From the NCBI RefSeq assembly GCF_904846715.1, contig NZ_CAJHBU010000012.1, positions 1 through 64,000 of the forward strand: a DNA stretch of 64,000 nt. The letters run 5' to 3'. Origin of the DNA: Psychrobacter vallis. GTDB taxonomy: Bacteria > Pseudomonadota > Gammaproteobacteria > Pseudomonadales > Moraxellaceae. Positions 18,167-27,979 of this stretch are shown here, in pieces; position 1 is the stretch's first letter; each line of letters begins with the position of its first letter. The translations under genes were made by a program, and so were the position numbers. The notes under the pieces were generated by a model. The model saw only the letters and a list, made by a program, of their open reading frames with translations, did not search any database and was not told where the DNA came from.

Positions 18167-18826
18167 CTATGACTTATTCAACAACCAAACCTGCTCCGTG
18201 ACTTTTATGTCAGGTGCTGACCCGATAGAGGCGGGTTCATTTGCTAGCTCGGTGATTTGATAATGGTTGCCATAATATTGCTGTATTTGTTCACCGTTGA
18301 CAGAGAATGGTGGCCCCTCTTTTTTGCTTTGGTCATAACGTAATGTGATTAAGAGTTGTGGTACATTGCCGCTGATTTTACGTATCTGTGCGCTATAGTC
18401 GCAACGCATGTCAGCTGGCAGGGCAATTAACGCGGCTTTATCATAGATGGCGTCAACATGGCCGATATCTGTAGAGGTTAACGCAAAAATATCCGCAACC
18501 CATATCTTTAATTTTTTATCCAAAAGCTGTCCTTGATAGCAGGTAATAGCTGGTTTTTTTGTATGTTGAGACACGGTAGGCTGAATATTTTGTTCAGCAA
18601 AGAATGCTTGCGCGGCAGATTCGACCAATTCAATTCCCACCACCTCATAGCCTTGTGCTGCCAGCCAAACCATGTCAATCGATTTACCGCATAACGGTAC
18701 AAAAATGCGACTGCCAGCTAGTAAGTTTAGTTCTGTCCAATACTTTATTAATAATGGATTGACCTCGGATTGATTGAAGCCGATGCGCTTTTCTTGCCAG
18801 CGTTTTTGCCAAAATTCAGGATTCAT
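18167..18826 (-). CDS. tpm: Thiopurine S-methyltransferase
   Basis: SAM-dependent methyltransferase that methylates thiopurines and, in bacteria, selenium and tellurium compounds. 219 residues, full length. Typical blocks are FWQKRWQEKRIGFNQSEVNP at the N-terminus (residues 5-24) and FVPLCGKSIDMVWLAAQG (SAM-binding) near residue 42, then VEWVGIEL-like IVGIELVESAA and YDKAALIALP. AGGTCTCTG precedes the ATG. It stands alone between two repeats or gaps. Confidence 0.92.
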   Translation of the reverse strand: MNPEFWQKRWQEKRIGFNQSEVNPLLIKYWTELNLLAGSRIFVPLCGKSIDMVWLAAQGYEVVGIELVESAAQAFFAEQNIQPTVSQHTKKPAITCYQGQLLDKKLKIWVADIFALTSTDIGHVDAIYDKAALIALPADMRCDYSAQIRKISGNVPQLLITLRYDQSKKEGPPFSVNGEQIQQYYGNHYQITELANEPASIGSAPDIKVTEQVWLLNKS

Positions 18827-18891
18827 AACAGAGACCTCTATTTGTAGGCATTAAAATTGTGGGTGATTGTTTTATTTTAAATTCACGTTCA

Positions 18892-19036
18892 TATAGTTGA
18901 TACCAAATAAAATGGATACACGACATTATAATGTGAGACTGAGATAAGTTTTTTGTAGCCTCTGTCGGCGTAGGCACAGCAAGCAAAAAAATTTATCTCA
19001 GTCTCGTTGATTCTTTTTTATATTAACCTGCCTATA
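18892..19036. repeat. 145-bp palindromic repeat, copy 2 (inverted loop)
   Basis: Starts TATAGTTGATA and ends GCCTATA like the others, and its outer flanks are in the same orientation as other copies. The central loop is reversed: GTAGCCTCTGTCGG...GGCACAGCAAGC reads on this strand where others have GCTTGCTGTGCC...GAGGCTAC. This is best explained by recombination between the two inverted arms. Confidence 0.85.
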
Positions 19037-19065
19037 ACGTCTTATTTGATAATGTTTAACACAAT

Positions 19066-19103
19066 AAAAAGCCAAACGCCTATTGTATAAGCGTTTGGCT
19101 AAT
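19066..19103 (-). terminator. Terminator after msrA
   Basis: Ten-base perfect stem AGCCAAACGC / GCGTTTGGCT (19070-19079 with 19091-19100). On the minus strand it is followed by TTTTT. Confidence 0.88.
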
Positions 19104-19134
19104 ATCGAGTATGATTTTTTACTCAATCAATTGC

Positions 19135-19656
19135 TTAGCTCACCATGTACTTACTAAACTCTTTACGCAATTTAGCCAGTTTTGGCGGTATGGCAAAGTT
19201 GCAATATGCCTGTCCTGGGTTTCTATTAAAGAAGTCTTGATGCGTGTCTTCAGCTTGATAAAACTCAACCGCTGGATGCACTTCTGTGACGACACCGACG
19301 CCCATATCACGCAATTTATTGATCGTACGATCGACCGTTGGCTTCTGATCTTCGTCCGTATAAAACACGACGCTACGATATTGGCTACCAACGTCATTAC
19401 CTTGACGATCCATCGTGGTGGGATCATGCGTTGCAAAGAAGACATCGAGTATCACTTCTAATGGTACGACCGATTCATCAAATGTCACTTTAATCACTTC
19501 AACGTGTCCTGTGTCACCACCGCATACTGCCTGATAATTGGCAGATACCGCATCGCCGCCCATATAGCCGGATACGACAGATTGAACGCCTTTCACTGAC
19601 AAAAATACCGATTCGGTGCACCAAAAACAGCCACCGCCTAATATAATGGTTTGCAT
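19135..19656 (-). CDS. msrA: Peptide methionine sulfoxide reductase MsrA
   Basis: Repairs oxidised methionine (S-form sulfoxide) in proteins. 173 residues, normal for the MsrA domain alone. The catalytic motif GGCFWCTE is at residues 8-15 with the nucleophilic cysteine Cys10. GYMGGD follows near residue 31 and HDPTTMDRQGNDVGSQYRS near residue 96, all diagnostic. No MsrB domain is fused. It is the only gene of its transcript, with a good terminator. Confidence 0.95.
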   Translation of the reverse strand: MQTIILGGGCFWCTESVFLSVKGVQSVVSGYMGGDAVSANYQAVCGGDTGHVEVIKVTFDESVVPLEVILDVFFATHDPTTMDRQGNDVGSQYRSVVFYTDEDQKPTVDRTINKLRDMGVGVVTEVHPAVEFYQAEDTHQDFFNRNPGQAYCNFAIPPKLAKLRKEFSKYMVS

Positions 19657-19846
19657 AATTTTTCCTATTATTATAAATATGAGCTAAGGTCTTTATTTGG
19701 TTACAATGTTGTCGTTTTTCAATACGTCATTACGCTTAGCTCTACCCATTCAGCTTAGCAGGGCATCTACTAGCGCTAAGTAACAAACAGTAATGTTATA
19801 ATGGGCTTTTGCTACCTACTTCTGAATCTGTATTTTACCATCAAAA

Positions 19847-20644
19847 ATGAGTCGCACCATGAGCCAGTCCCATCAGTCTACAGACGCTGCTATCAAGCAT
19901 GACACCCTATTTACCACACCGCTCGATAAAGCGGCGCGTTTTTCCTTTGATGAGCAAGTGGTGGCGTGTTTTCCTGATATGATTCGCCGCAGCGTCCCCG
20001 GTTATGGTCAAGTATTGGCCATGCTGCCTATCTTTGCCCGTCGTCACTGTAAGTATCGCCAGCAGGATGATAATGGTCAGCGCGTCAGTCGCATTTATGA
20101 TTTGGGCTGCTCGCTTGGTGCCGCCAGTATGACGCTGGCGGGCGAGTTCGACCCGCAAGACTTACAGATTAAAGCCATCGATATCTCACCCGCAATGACC
20201 ACCGAAGCGACGACTTTATTGAGTGATCATTATCCTGAGCACGATATCGAAGTGATTACTGCTGATATTCGTGATGTTGAGCTTGAACCGTGCGATATGG
20301 TGATTTTAAACTTAACGTTACAGTTTTTGCCAGCAGCCGATAGAGTTGCAGTATTAGAGAAAATTTATGCCGCATTAAGTGAAGGTGGCATACTAGTATT
20401 AACTGAAAAGACGCACGCTTTTGATGAACAATACGATGCGTGGTTGGTCGAACGTTATTATGACTTCAAACGCGCCAACGGCTATACCGAAATGGAAATC
20501 AGTGGCAAACGCAATGCTCTAGAAAACGTCCTTATTACCGATACTCTAGATGAGCACCATGCGCGGCTAGATCACGTAGGATTTGAACGTCATCTGACGT
20601 GGTTTCAGTTTTTAAACTTTGTTTCTATTGTGGCGTTTAAATAG
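19847..20644 (+). CDS. cmoA: Carboxy-S-adenosyl-L-methionine synthase CmoA
   Basis: Makes carboxy-SAM from SAM and prephenate, used by CmoB to modify wobble uridine 34 of tRNAs to 5-oxyacetyluridine. 265 residues. The SAM pocket [15 protein letters not shown] is near residue 84; [15 protein letters not shown] and [12 protein letters not shown] are family-typical blocks before it. ATG 19859 is a possible later start. It is followed by cmoB after 62 bases, the usual pairing. Confidence 0.95.
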   Translation: MSRTMSQSHQSTDAAIKHDTLFTTPLDKAARFSFDEQVVACFPDMIRRSVPGYGQVLAMLPIFARRHCKYRQQDDNGQRVSRIYDLGCSLGAASMTLAGEFDPQDLQIKAIDISPAMTTEATTLLSDHYPEHDIEVITADIRDVELEPCDMVILNLTLQFLPAADRVAVLEKIYAALSEGGILVLTEKTHAFDEQYDAWLVERYYDFKRANGYTEMEISGKRNALENVLITDTLDEHHARLDHVGFERHLTWFQFLNFVSIVAFK

Positions 20645-20706
20645 CGCTGAAAATTTTTTAAGGTTACATTTCCTTCTATTTTTTATCGACAGGGTAATCT
20701 GCTTTT

Positions 20707-21771
20707 ATGCTTAACGACACAATCACTCACGCCGAACGCGAACTGTATTTAACTCTACTAGAACTGGCTCAGCAGTATCCAAGCGCTTACGAATGGCTCA
20801 CGCAACTACCCACGTGGCTAAATGATATCAAGGATAAAGCCAATTATGCACATGCGCCTGCTTACCAAGCATCGGTAGCACGTTTACCAACATTAGCCGT
20901 CGATAATGTTGATTTGGACAGTGATATATTGACGATTAACGCGAGACTTAATCAGTCTCAGCATAAACAAACTACAGCGTTATTAAAGCAAATGATGCCG
21001 TGGCGCAAAGGGCCTTTTCAGATTGGTGGTCAAGTCGATAGTGGTCAGGATGAAGGGCAACAAGCTGCGCCAATTTTCATCGATACTGAATGGCACAGTG
21101 ATTGGAAGTGGCAACGAGTCGCGCCGCATTTAGGGAATTTAAAAGGTCGACGTGTATTGGATGTCGGTGGCGGCTCTGGTTATCATGGTTGGCGGATGGC
21201 TGGCGCTGGAGCGGATACAGTGATTATCATTGATCCGTCTTGCTTGTTTTATCATCAGTTTATGGCGATTCGTCATTTTGTTGGTAGCGCCGATGCTCAT
21301 GAGACAGGTCGTTATCGTACCCATTATATTCCCGTACCACTTGAAGCGTTGCCAGAGCATAGCCAGTTGTTTGATACCGTATTTAGCATGGGCGTGCTCT
21401 ATCATCGTCTGTCGCCTTTTGAGCACTTACAACAGCTCAAAGGGCAATTGGTCAAAGGCGGTGAGTTGGTACTTGAGACGTTGGTCATTGAAGGCGATGC
21501 CAATACGGTACTGGTGCCACATGACCGTTATGCCCAAATGAATAACGTGTATTTCTTACCCTCAGTCGCCACATTAATCGGCTGGCTAGAAAAAATTGGT
21601 TTTACTGAAGTACGCTGTGTCGATGTTGCGGTGACATCGACAGATGAGCAGCGTAAAACGGAATGGATGACGTATCATTCGTTAACAGATTTTTTAGATC
21701 CCAATGATTCAACAAAGACCATTGAAGGCTATCCTGCACCGATGCGTGCGACCTTGATTGCCAAAAAGTAG
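20707..21771 (+). CDS. cmoB: tRNA uridine 34 carboxymethyltransferase CmoB
   Basis: Transfers the carboxymethyl group of carboxy-SAM to 5-hydroxyuridine 34 of tRNA. 354 residues. MPWRKGPFQIGG near residue 98 and IDTEWHSDWKWQRVAPHLG near residue 118 are CmoB signature blocks; the SAM pocket RVLDVGGGSGYHGWRM is near residue 146, and FSMGVLYHRLSPFEHL near residue 224. It is probably cotranscribed with cmoA upstream; no terminator separates them. Confidence 0.95.
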   Translation: MLNDTITHAERELYLTLLELAQQYPSAYEWLTQLPTWLNDIKDKANYAHAPAYQASVARLPTLAVDNVDLDSDILTINARLNQSQHKQTTALLKQMMPWRKGPFQIGGQVDSGQDEGQQAAPIFIDTEWHSDWKWQRVAPHLGNLKGRRVLDVGGGSGYHGWRMAGAGADTVIIIDPSCLFYHQFMAIRHFVGSADAHETGRYRTHYIPVPLEALPEHSQLFDTVFSMGVLYHRLSPFEHLQQLKGQLVKGGELVLETLVIEGDANTVLVPHDRYAQMNNVYFLPSVATLIGWLEKIGFTEVRCVDVAVTSTDEQRKTEWMTYHSLTDFLDPNDSTKTIEGYPAPMRATLIAKK

Positions 21772-21808
21772 CGCACACTTACTGTATCTACTATAAGGAA
21801 AATGGACC

Positions 21809-22948
21809 GTGAAAAAACTAACGATTTTACTCAGTGCTATGATGGGTATTCTGCCATTGACGTCCATATCAGCTCATGCTGCTTATGGTACGCCATTTGA
21901 AGGGTGGGGTTTTGTGCAGGATGACTGGCAACTGGTCTGTGATAACACATTGACTTGCCGAGCAGCGGGTTATGCAGAGGAGAGTATGTTGGATACGCCT
22001 GCCTCAATTTTACTCACAGTATTGCCAAAAGTAGCCCTGCCAACGGCACAGGTTCAATTTATGTCACAATTTTCAGAGGATAGCGTTGATAATGCTCAGC
22101 TTTGGTTAAATGACAAAAACTATGGGACTTTGCAGCTAGTTGGAAAAGATTCTCAAATATATGATCTATCCGCCAAGCAAACCCAGCAGCTTCTCAGTCA
22201 TTCGCGTCAAAATACTAAAATAGAGATCAGAGCGGACGGTGATCGGTGGACAATCAGTGATAAAGGCATGAGTGCCGTGCTGCTCAAGCTTGATGACGTG
22301 CAAGGAAGAGTAGGGACACCAATAGCGCTGGTGAGTAAAACCAATCCCAATCGGCAGACTCCTAAAGCCGCCAAAGCAAAACCTGTCATTAAAAAAGCGC
22401 TCTCATATTCTGACGATAATAAACAGCAGCTAGACCCTGCAAAGCTAGTGTATTTTCAAAAAAATATAAATAAGTGGATTGATATTAATGCTAAGCAATT
22501 GGTAGGATCTGGAAATGAGATGGGGGATTGTGAGCTGGTTAGTCCAAAAACCGAAGCGTATCAACAAATACAAGAATATGGCGCTGATAGGTTGGATTGG
22601 ACGTTTACACCTGTAGACGCCAAGCATACGCTGGCTAGCCATGTGTGCTGGCAAGGAGCGTACAACGAGGGCTACGGTTATTGGCTTATCAATCATGACA
22701 AACCCAGTAAACCAAAACTGATCACTACCTCAGGCAATGAATATTCTGATGGCGAGATTTGGGCCACTCATAAAGATAGAGGGATAGGTGATTGCTGGAA
22801 TAGACAGGTATGGGTTTGGAATGGCAAAACCTTCGCTCAATCTGAAGATTCTAGTACTGGTATGTGCCGAGGCTTTGCAGGTGGTGCATGGGATTTGCCA
22901 ACTTACGTCAGTGAAGTAATAGAAAATAATAGCAAAGCTAATAAATAA
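21809..22948 (+). CDS. DUF1176 family secreted protein
   Basis: 379 residues with a clear signal peptide (cleavage after AHA at about residue 24). The mature part begins GTPFEGWGFVQDDWQLVCDN and TCRAAGYAEES, the DUF1176 opening, and includes four or more cysteines, suggesting a disulfide-bonded periplasmic protein. Its biochemical function is unknown. GTG 21809 is preferred because AAGGA lies about ten bases upstream. It follows cmoB closely (37 bases) and may be on the same transcript. Confidence 0.82.
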   Translation: MKKLTILLSAMMGILPLTSISAHAAYGTPFEGWGFVQDDWQLVCDNTLTCRAAGYAEESMLDTPASILLTVLPKVALPTAQVQFMSQFSEDSVDNAQLWLNDKNYGTLQLVGKDSQIYDLSAKQTQQLLSHSRQNTKIEIRADGDRWTISDKGMSAVLLKLDDVQGRVGTPIALVSKTNPNRQTPKAAKAKPVIKKALSYSDDNKQQLDPAKLVYFQKNINKWIDINAKQLVGSGNEMGDCELVSPKTEAYQQIQEYGADRLDWTFTPVDAKHTLASHVCWQGAYNEGYGYWLINHDKPSKPKLITTSGNEYSDGEIWATHKDRGIGDCWNRQVWVWNGKTFAQSEDSSTGMCRGFAGGAWDLPTYVSEVIENNSKANK

Positions 22949-23112
22949 TGTTTTGATAAAAAATTGCACAGATAACGACAATCTAGAGATATCATCAATA
23001 GCGTCATCATTATCAGTAAGGTTATTAGGGGTGTCATCAATTAGCACATTGATACATTTTAAGCCTCATAATCTAATCTATGACACGCCATAGTGATGAG
23101 ATCTAATATGCC

Positions 23113-23331
23113 TCAAATAAACCATCTTTGAAAGGCTACTTCTAGCAGTAGCTTGAGTAAAAAACCGACAAAGCCTGCGCCCAACGCTAAAAAAATCCAA
23201 AACGTACCAGCGCGCCCAGCTTCGGACTTTTTAGAAATATCCCAAACAATAAAAAATAAGAACGCGATGAATATGGGTAATAAAACGTATAGTCCCCAGC
23301 TGGTGACCGTACTGGCAGCAATAGCAAACAT
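23113..23331 (-). CDS. DUF2788 family small membrane protein
   Basis: 72 residues with two hydrophobic helices (about 10-30 and 43-65) joined by a polar loop ISKKSEAGRAGTFW, matching the DUF2788 family. AGGA precedes the ATG. Nothing is known of its role. It stands alone, convergent with the DUF1176 gene. Confidence 0.8.
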   Translation of the reverse strand: MFAIAASTVTSWGLYVLLPIFIAFLFFIVWDISKKSEAGRAGTFWIFLALGAGFVGFLLKLLLEVAFQRWFI

Positions 23332-23689
23332 GGCATAATCCTATGAAGTAGTAACGCCTTTGATGACTTAGACGAGTCATACAAACTGCCATTATAACGC
23401 GGAATTAGGCGCGTAGAAACGACTGTCCAGTATCAGCCAACAGTAACACTACAATCATCACGGCTGACTTGTAGTTGTTGACTAAGCCATAACCGTAAGA
23501 TTTTAGTGCTAATTTTGGTGCAAATGGTGCAATAAAGCGCAAAGATTGTTATATTTACAGGTTACTTAACTTTTTATATTATTTATCCCCTGCAATGTCG
23601 GTCGCTATTATAATAGGCAGTTATCGACTGCTCGCATTTGCCACATTTTGCGCCGTTCTTGTTGTTTATTTAACAGAGTTCAAAACCCT

Positions 23690-25519
23690 ATGTCACAAGC
23701 CCAAATTGATACCCTTACCTCACTATTTAACGATGCCATTCAGGCCCTACAAGCCGATGGTACTTTACCAAGTGATTGGCAAAATAACAGCCAAATCACC
23801 CGTACCAAAGACATCAGTCATGGTGATTTCGCCTGCAATATCGCGCTTACTGCGGCAAAAGCGGCCAAAGTCAATCCACGCCAGCTTGCCGAACAAATCG
23901 TCAATGCGCTTCCTGAGAATCAAGATATTCGTCAAGTAGAAATCGCAGGCCCAGGTTTTATTAATGTGTTTTTAAATGCCGAAGCCAAGTTTGCGGTATT
24001 AGACGATATCTTTACCTTACAAGATCGCTTTGGTTTGAGCGATCAGTTTGACGGTCAAAAGGTACAAGTTGAGTTTGTTTCGGCTAACCCAACGTCTAGC
24101 CTCCACGTCGGTCATGGACGCGGTGCCGCATTCGGTATGAGTGTCTCAAACCTGCTAGAAGCGATTGGCTATGATGTTACGCGTGAGTATTACGTCAACG
24201 ACGCGGGTCGTCAAATGGATATCCTAGCGACCAGCACCTATTTGCGTTATTTAGAATTAAATGGCGAGCAAATAATTTTTCCGGTCAACGGTTATCAGGG
24301 CGACTATGTCAGTGATATCGCTCAAACGCTAAAAGCACAACATGGGGACAGCTATGTACACAATTTTGCAGAGATTGCCAAAAGTGTACCAGCAGACGCT
24401 CAGTTTGAGATCAATGCTGATGGCGAAAAAGTACTGCTATCAGGTGATAAAGAAGCGCATATCGATGGTCTGATTGCCAACAGTAAAGCGTTACTGGGTG
24501 ATGGTTATGCGCTGTTTTTGAATGCAGCATTGACTAGTATTTTGGCCGATATCAAAGATGACTTAAATGACTTTGGTGTTAGCTACGAGTGTTGGTTTAG
24601 CGAAAGGTCTATCGATAGCGAGATTGAGCCTGTTCTGCAAATACTGGATGACAAAGGCTATTTGTACGAAAAAGATGGCAATATTTGGTTTAAGTCGACC
24701 GATTTTGGTGATGAAAAAGACCGTGTGGTACGCCGTGCCAATGGTCAATCGACGTATTTTGCCTCTGACATTGCTTATCACAAAAACAAGTTCGATCGCG
24801 GCTTTGATAAAGTCATTAACGTTTGGGGTGCTGACCACCATGGTTATGTGCCACGAGTAAAAGCCGCACTATTAGCCCTTGGTATTGATGCTGAACGTCT
24901 GGATGTGGTACTTGTACAGTTTGTGGCATTATGGCGCGGTAGTGAAAAGGTGCAAATGTCATCACGTTCTGGTCAGTTTGTCACGTTACGCGAGCTGCGT
25001 GCTGAAGTCGGCAACGATGCGGCACGTTTTTACTACGTGGCGCGTAAGCCTGAAGTACATATTGATTTTGATTTGGAGCTTGCCAAGTCACAGAGCAAAG
25101 ACAACCAAGTGTACTATATTCAGTATGCCCATGCGCGTGTATGCCGAGTGTTAGAAAAACTGGCAACTTACGATTTGACAGTAGATGATACCGTTGGTTT
25201 GGCACATCAAGATTTGTTAAGTGCGCCGAATGAAGATGAGCTGATTAAGCTGTTGGCAGGGTATCCTGCAACATTGTTACGGTCAGCGACAGGCTATGAG
25301 CCGCATGTACTAACCAACTATCTAAAAGAATTGGCGGCGCTATTTCATGGTTGGTATGATAGCAATCGTATTTTGCCAGTGAGCTTGACCTCAGGCGAGA
25401 CAACGAGTCAAGCAGAGATGGATTTGATGCAAGCACGTCTGCGCTTATCCAAAGCCGTAAGACAGGTATTGGCCAATGGCCTCAGTTTATTAGGGTTGTC
25501 TGCACCGTCTAGCATGTAG
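23690..25519 (+). CDS. argS: Arginyl-tRNA synthetase
   Basis: Class I aminoacyl-tRNA synthetase that charges tRNA-Arg. 609 residues from ATG 23690, slightly longer than E. coli ArgS; an upstream in-frame start at 23648 is unlikely because it reads through non-conserved sequence. The N-terminal Add1 domain (about 1-90) is followed by the HIGH-like motif in NPTSSLHVGHGRGA (near 130) and the KMSKS-like VQMSSRSGQFVTL (near 425). The C-terminal anticodon-binding DALR domain covers about 480-609. It is followed by a SPOR-domain gene, an arrangement also seen in relatives. Confidence 0.96.
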   Translation: MSQAQIDTLTSLFNDAIQALQADGTLPSDWQNNSQITRTKDISHGDFACNIALTAAKAAKVNPRQLAEQIVNALPENQDIRQVEIAGPGFINVFLNAEAKFAVLDDIFTLQDRFGLSDQFDGQKVQVEFVSANPTSSLHVGHGRGAAFGMSVSNLLEAIGYDVTREYYVNDAGRQMDILATSTYLRYLELNGEQIIFPVNGYQGDYVSDIAQTLKAQHGDSYVHNFAEIAKSVPADAQFEINADGEKVLLSGDKEAHIDGLIANSKALLGDGYALFLNAALTSILADIKDDLNDFGVSYECWFSERSIDSEIEPVLQILDDKGYLYEKDGNIWFKSTDFGDEKDRVVRRANGQSTYFASDIAYHKNKFDRGFDKVINVWGADHHGYVPRVKAALLALGIDAERLDVVLVQFVALWRGSEKVQMSSRSGQFVTLRELRAEVGNDAARFYYVARKPEVHIDFDLELAKSQSKDNQVYYIQYAHARVCRVLEKLATYDLTVDDTVGLAHQDLLSAPNEDELIKLLAGYPATLLRSATGYEPHVLTNYLKELAALFHGWYDSNRILPVSLTSGETTSQAEMDLMQARLRLSKAVRQVLANGLSLLGLSAPSSM

Positions 25520-25603
25520 TATCTTTCTAACATGTAGAATAAGCATAGACGACCGATAGTAATAATTTGATGATAGTTAGATTCAGTAGGGAGAACCAGA
25601 TCC

Positions 25604-26419
25604 ATGTTAGCCAAAAAACCTAAAGGCGCGACCGAAAAGCGCAAAACAAGTAGCGTATCAGGCTTATTATGGATGTTTGTCGGGGCAGTATTGACCCTTA
25701 TGATAGGCGTGTTTCTATACCTGTCTCCATTATTTGATTTCAGTCCTGCCGAGAGAACGGCTGGCAATGATCCTGATCGTCAAGTGCAACCTCGGGTTGA
25801 TACTGATACCGACAATAATGATTATGAGTTCTATGATATTTTGCCCAATCAAGAGATGGCAACCATTCCTGAAGAAGATACTGCTGAGACAGATAGTAAT
25901 CGCATAGAAGATATTGCAGCTTTTGAGCCAGATATTATTGTGACTCAACCTGATGGCACTTCAGACAGTCGTAACGATGATACTGGTAATTTTGGCATCG
26001 CTGAAAGTACAACGATTGAGCCTAGCCGTGGCAACAATGCGGCAACCAGCAACAGTGGCGATGATATCGTTATCGTTGAGGAAGAGGCAACCTATGATGG
26101 GTCATCACCTGCTAGTAATAATTCTGCGAACCGTACAAATAATGGGGGAGCAGGGACTGCGAGCATTCAAGCAGCCAAACCTGCTACCTATATCTTGCAG
26201 ATTAATAGTTTCGGTGATGCTGATGAAGCAGATCGCCGCCGTGCGCAAGTGCTGATGGCTGGTGTTGATGCCAGAGTGGTCAAAAATACGACGGGTAATG
26301 GCTTGCCGATCTATCAAGTGATCTCACGTCCGATGAATAACCGTCAAGCAGTAACCACTGCACAGCAGCGTCTACAAAACAATGGTATCGATTCTATTAT
26401 CGTTGAACAGCGTCGTTAG
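25604..26419 (+). CDS. SPOR-domain membrane protein (FtsN-like)
   Basis: 271 residues. A short basic cytoplasmic tail and one membrane helix (about residues 21-43) precede a long acidic Asn/Asp/Ser-rich linker (about 50-190) and a C-terminal SPOR domain (about 192-270; YILQINSFGDADEADRRRAQ, then LPIYQVISRP). SPOR domains bind denuded glycan strands at the division septum, so this is likely a periplasm-facing division or cell-wall protein. FtsN identity is not certain because SPOR proteins differ outside the domain. It lies downstream of argS and ends with its own terminator. Confidence 0.88.
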   Translation: MLAKKPKGATEKRKTSSVSGLLWMFVGAVLTLMIGVFLYLSPLFDFSPAERTAGNDPDRQVQPRVDTDTDNNDYEFYDILPNQEMATIPEEDTAETDSNRIEDIAAFEPDIIVTQPDGTSDSRNDDTGNFGIAESTTIEPSRGNNAATSNSGDDIVIVEEEATYDGSSPASNNSANRTNNGGAGTASIQAAKPATYILQINSFGDADEADRRRAQVLMAGVDARVVKNTTGNGLPIYQVISRPMNNRQAVTTAQQRLQNNGIDSIIVEQRR

Positions 26420-26461
26420 ATTTGACCTTCGTGCTAGCTTACTTAGTTATTTATTAATGAT

Positions 26462-26492
26462 AAAAAAAGCGTCGCAATGACGTTTTTTTTAT
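26462..26492 (+). terminator. Terminator after the SPOR-domain gene
   Basis: Stem AAAGCGTC / GACGTTTT (one G-T pair), five-base loop, then a run of eight T. Confidence 0.8.
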
Positions 26493-26504
26493 CTTTGAGT
26501 TTTC

Positions 26505-26674
26505 GGGCGTGTCCTCAATCTGAGCGATAGCGACTAAATGGGTTAAAAATGGCTAAATATTCGCCAAACTGCGTCAAATAGCTGGTTAATATCCCGATAT
26601 TATCAGCGCTATTTTCCTTGTTTGGCTTCAATTTATCTTATTTTTATAACCATTTTCAAAATGAGGACACGCCC
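26505..26674. mobile_element. 170-bp MITE-like element, copy 1
   Basis: Bounded by a perfect 13-bp terminal inverted repeat GGGCGTGTCCTCA and its complement. Nearly identical over all 170 bases to 59214-59383. No transposase reading frame. The right side is followed by CTAG overlap, the left is not, so a target duplication is not clear for this copy. The TIR resembles the ends of some IS5-family elements, so it may be mobilised by such a transposase from elsewhere. Confidence 0.82.
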
Positions 26675-26739
26675 TAGTAAAACTGTGTTATCCCATTGGT
26701 TTGTTATATCTTATTAAAACCTTCACAAAGAGTATGGCT

Positions 26740-27834
26740 ATGGCAGTATCTGACTCAGCAACACCGCCTACTAGCTACATGAAAGCATTTTTTCAAAAGT
26801 ATTTTATCGATGCGTTTACTGGCATGGCTTTAGGGCTATTTGTCACGTTGATTGCTGGTCTGATTATCTCGCAGATCGGTGGTTGGTTAGGCCTGCCAGC
26901 ATTGGTGGCAGTTGGCAAGCTGGCCTCAGTAATGATGGGTGCGGGTATCGGAGTGGGTATTGCTTATTACCTAAAAGCACCGACGCTGGTCATGCTCAGT
27001 TGCCTCGTGGCAGGTATGCTTGGTGCGCATTCTGAAGCATTGATGGCAGGGACGCTGTTTATGCCGCAAGAGGGTGGGCCTGCGACATTTGTTGCGTTGC
27101 CTGGTAATCCGATCGGAGCATATTTGACCGCTGTGTTTGCTTATCGCGCAGGTACTTGGATCGCTGGCAAGACGAAACTTGATATTTTATTAGTGCCCTT
27201 ATTGGTTTGTGCGGTTGCACTATTGGTCTGTGCGCTGCTCAATCCACCTATCGTCGCTGCGGTCGCTGCTATTGGCCAAGGTATTCAGGCAGCCACTGAG
27301 TTACAGCCCTTATTGATGGGAATCGTGATTGCGGTTGTGGTTGGGATTTTGTTGACGCTACCGACATCGAGTGCCGCTATTTGTATCGCTATTGGGCTTG
27401 GCGGTGTGGCGGGCGGAGCGGCAGTCGTCGGTTGTGCGGCACACATGATTGGCTTTGCGGTTGCCAGTTTTAAGGACAATGGCGTGAGTGGTGTGATATC
27501 ACAAGGTCTCGGCACCAGCATGCTACAAATTCCTAATGTGCTCAAAAAGCCTTTAGTCATGTTACCGGCAGTTATTGCCAGTGCCATCGTTGGGCCTATT
27601 GCGACGGTAGGGTTTGGTTTGGCTTGTACGGCGACAGGTGCTGGTATGGGTACCGCTGGATTGGTTGGTGTCTTTGGCGTCATTGAAGCGTCGCAAGGAA
27701 TCATGAGCACGACAGAACTGTGGGTTGCTATCGTTTTATTGATGTTTGTATTGCCCGCAATAATCGCGGGTTTGGTTGCTTATATAATGCGCCGCATGGG
27801 CTGGCTGGTCGCTGGTGATATGAAGCTGCCTTGA
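26740..27834 (+). CDS. PTS-like IIC-type sugar permease (PF13303)
   Basis: 364 residues, strongly hydrophobic with about ten membrane helices and many small-residue motifs (GGVAGGAAVVGCAAHM). It resembles the PTS_EIIC_2 family of sugar-permease-like membrane proteins. No IIA, IIB, EI or HPr genes are near, so it may not work as a phosphotransferase component; its substrate is unknown. ATG 26740 is preferred, as AAAGAG lies seven bases upstream; ATG 26734 or TTG 26701 are alternatives. It lies just downstream of the MITE-like element and has a bidirectional terminator after it. Confidence 0.8.
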   Translation: MAVSDSATPPTSYMKAFFQKYFIDAFTGMALGLFVTLIAGLIISQIGGWLGLPALVAVGKLASVMMGAGIGVGIAYYLKAPTLVMLSCLVAGMLGAHSEALMAGTLFMPQEGGPATFVALPGNPIGAYLTAVFAYRAGTWIAGKTKLDILLVPLLVCAVALLVCALLNPPIVAAVAAIGQGIQAATELQPLLMGIVIAVVVGILLTLPTSSAAICIAIGLGGVAGGAAVVGCAAHMIGFAVASFKDNGVSGVISQGLGTSMLQIPNVLKKPLVMLPAVIASAIVGPIATVGFGLACTATGAGMGTAGLVGVFGVIEASQGIMSTTELWVAIVLLMFVLPAIIAGLVAYIMRRMGWLVAGDMKLP

Positions 27835-27892
27835 TGGTTTGATATCAGTTTTAAACGTACTATCGACGGCCTTATAAATATTATTTGTTAAA

Positions 27893-27925
27893 AAAGCCCA
27901 GCTACAATCATAGCTGGGCTTTTTA
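27893..27925. terminator. Bidirectional terminator between PTS-like gene and SDR gene
   Basis: Ten-base perfect stem AGCCCAGCTA / TAGCTGGGCT (27895-27904 with 27911-27920) with A run left and T run right. Confidence 0.9.
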
Positions 27926-27979
27926 TATGTGAATTATCTAGTCTTGACGGCAATAGAAAGTAGTCATAAAACTAATAAG

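Noticed and set aside
23153..23338. 61-codon ORF opposite the DUF2788 gene
   Set aside because: It is the antisense of a recognisable family gene with a proper ribosome-binding site.
23595..23939. 114-codon ORF overlapping argS
   Set aside because: It is in another frame of the argS start region and has no family pattern.
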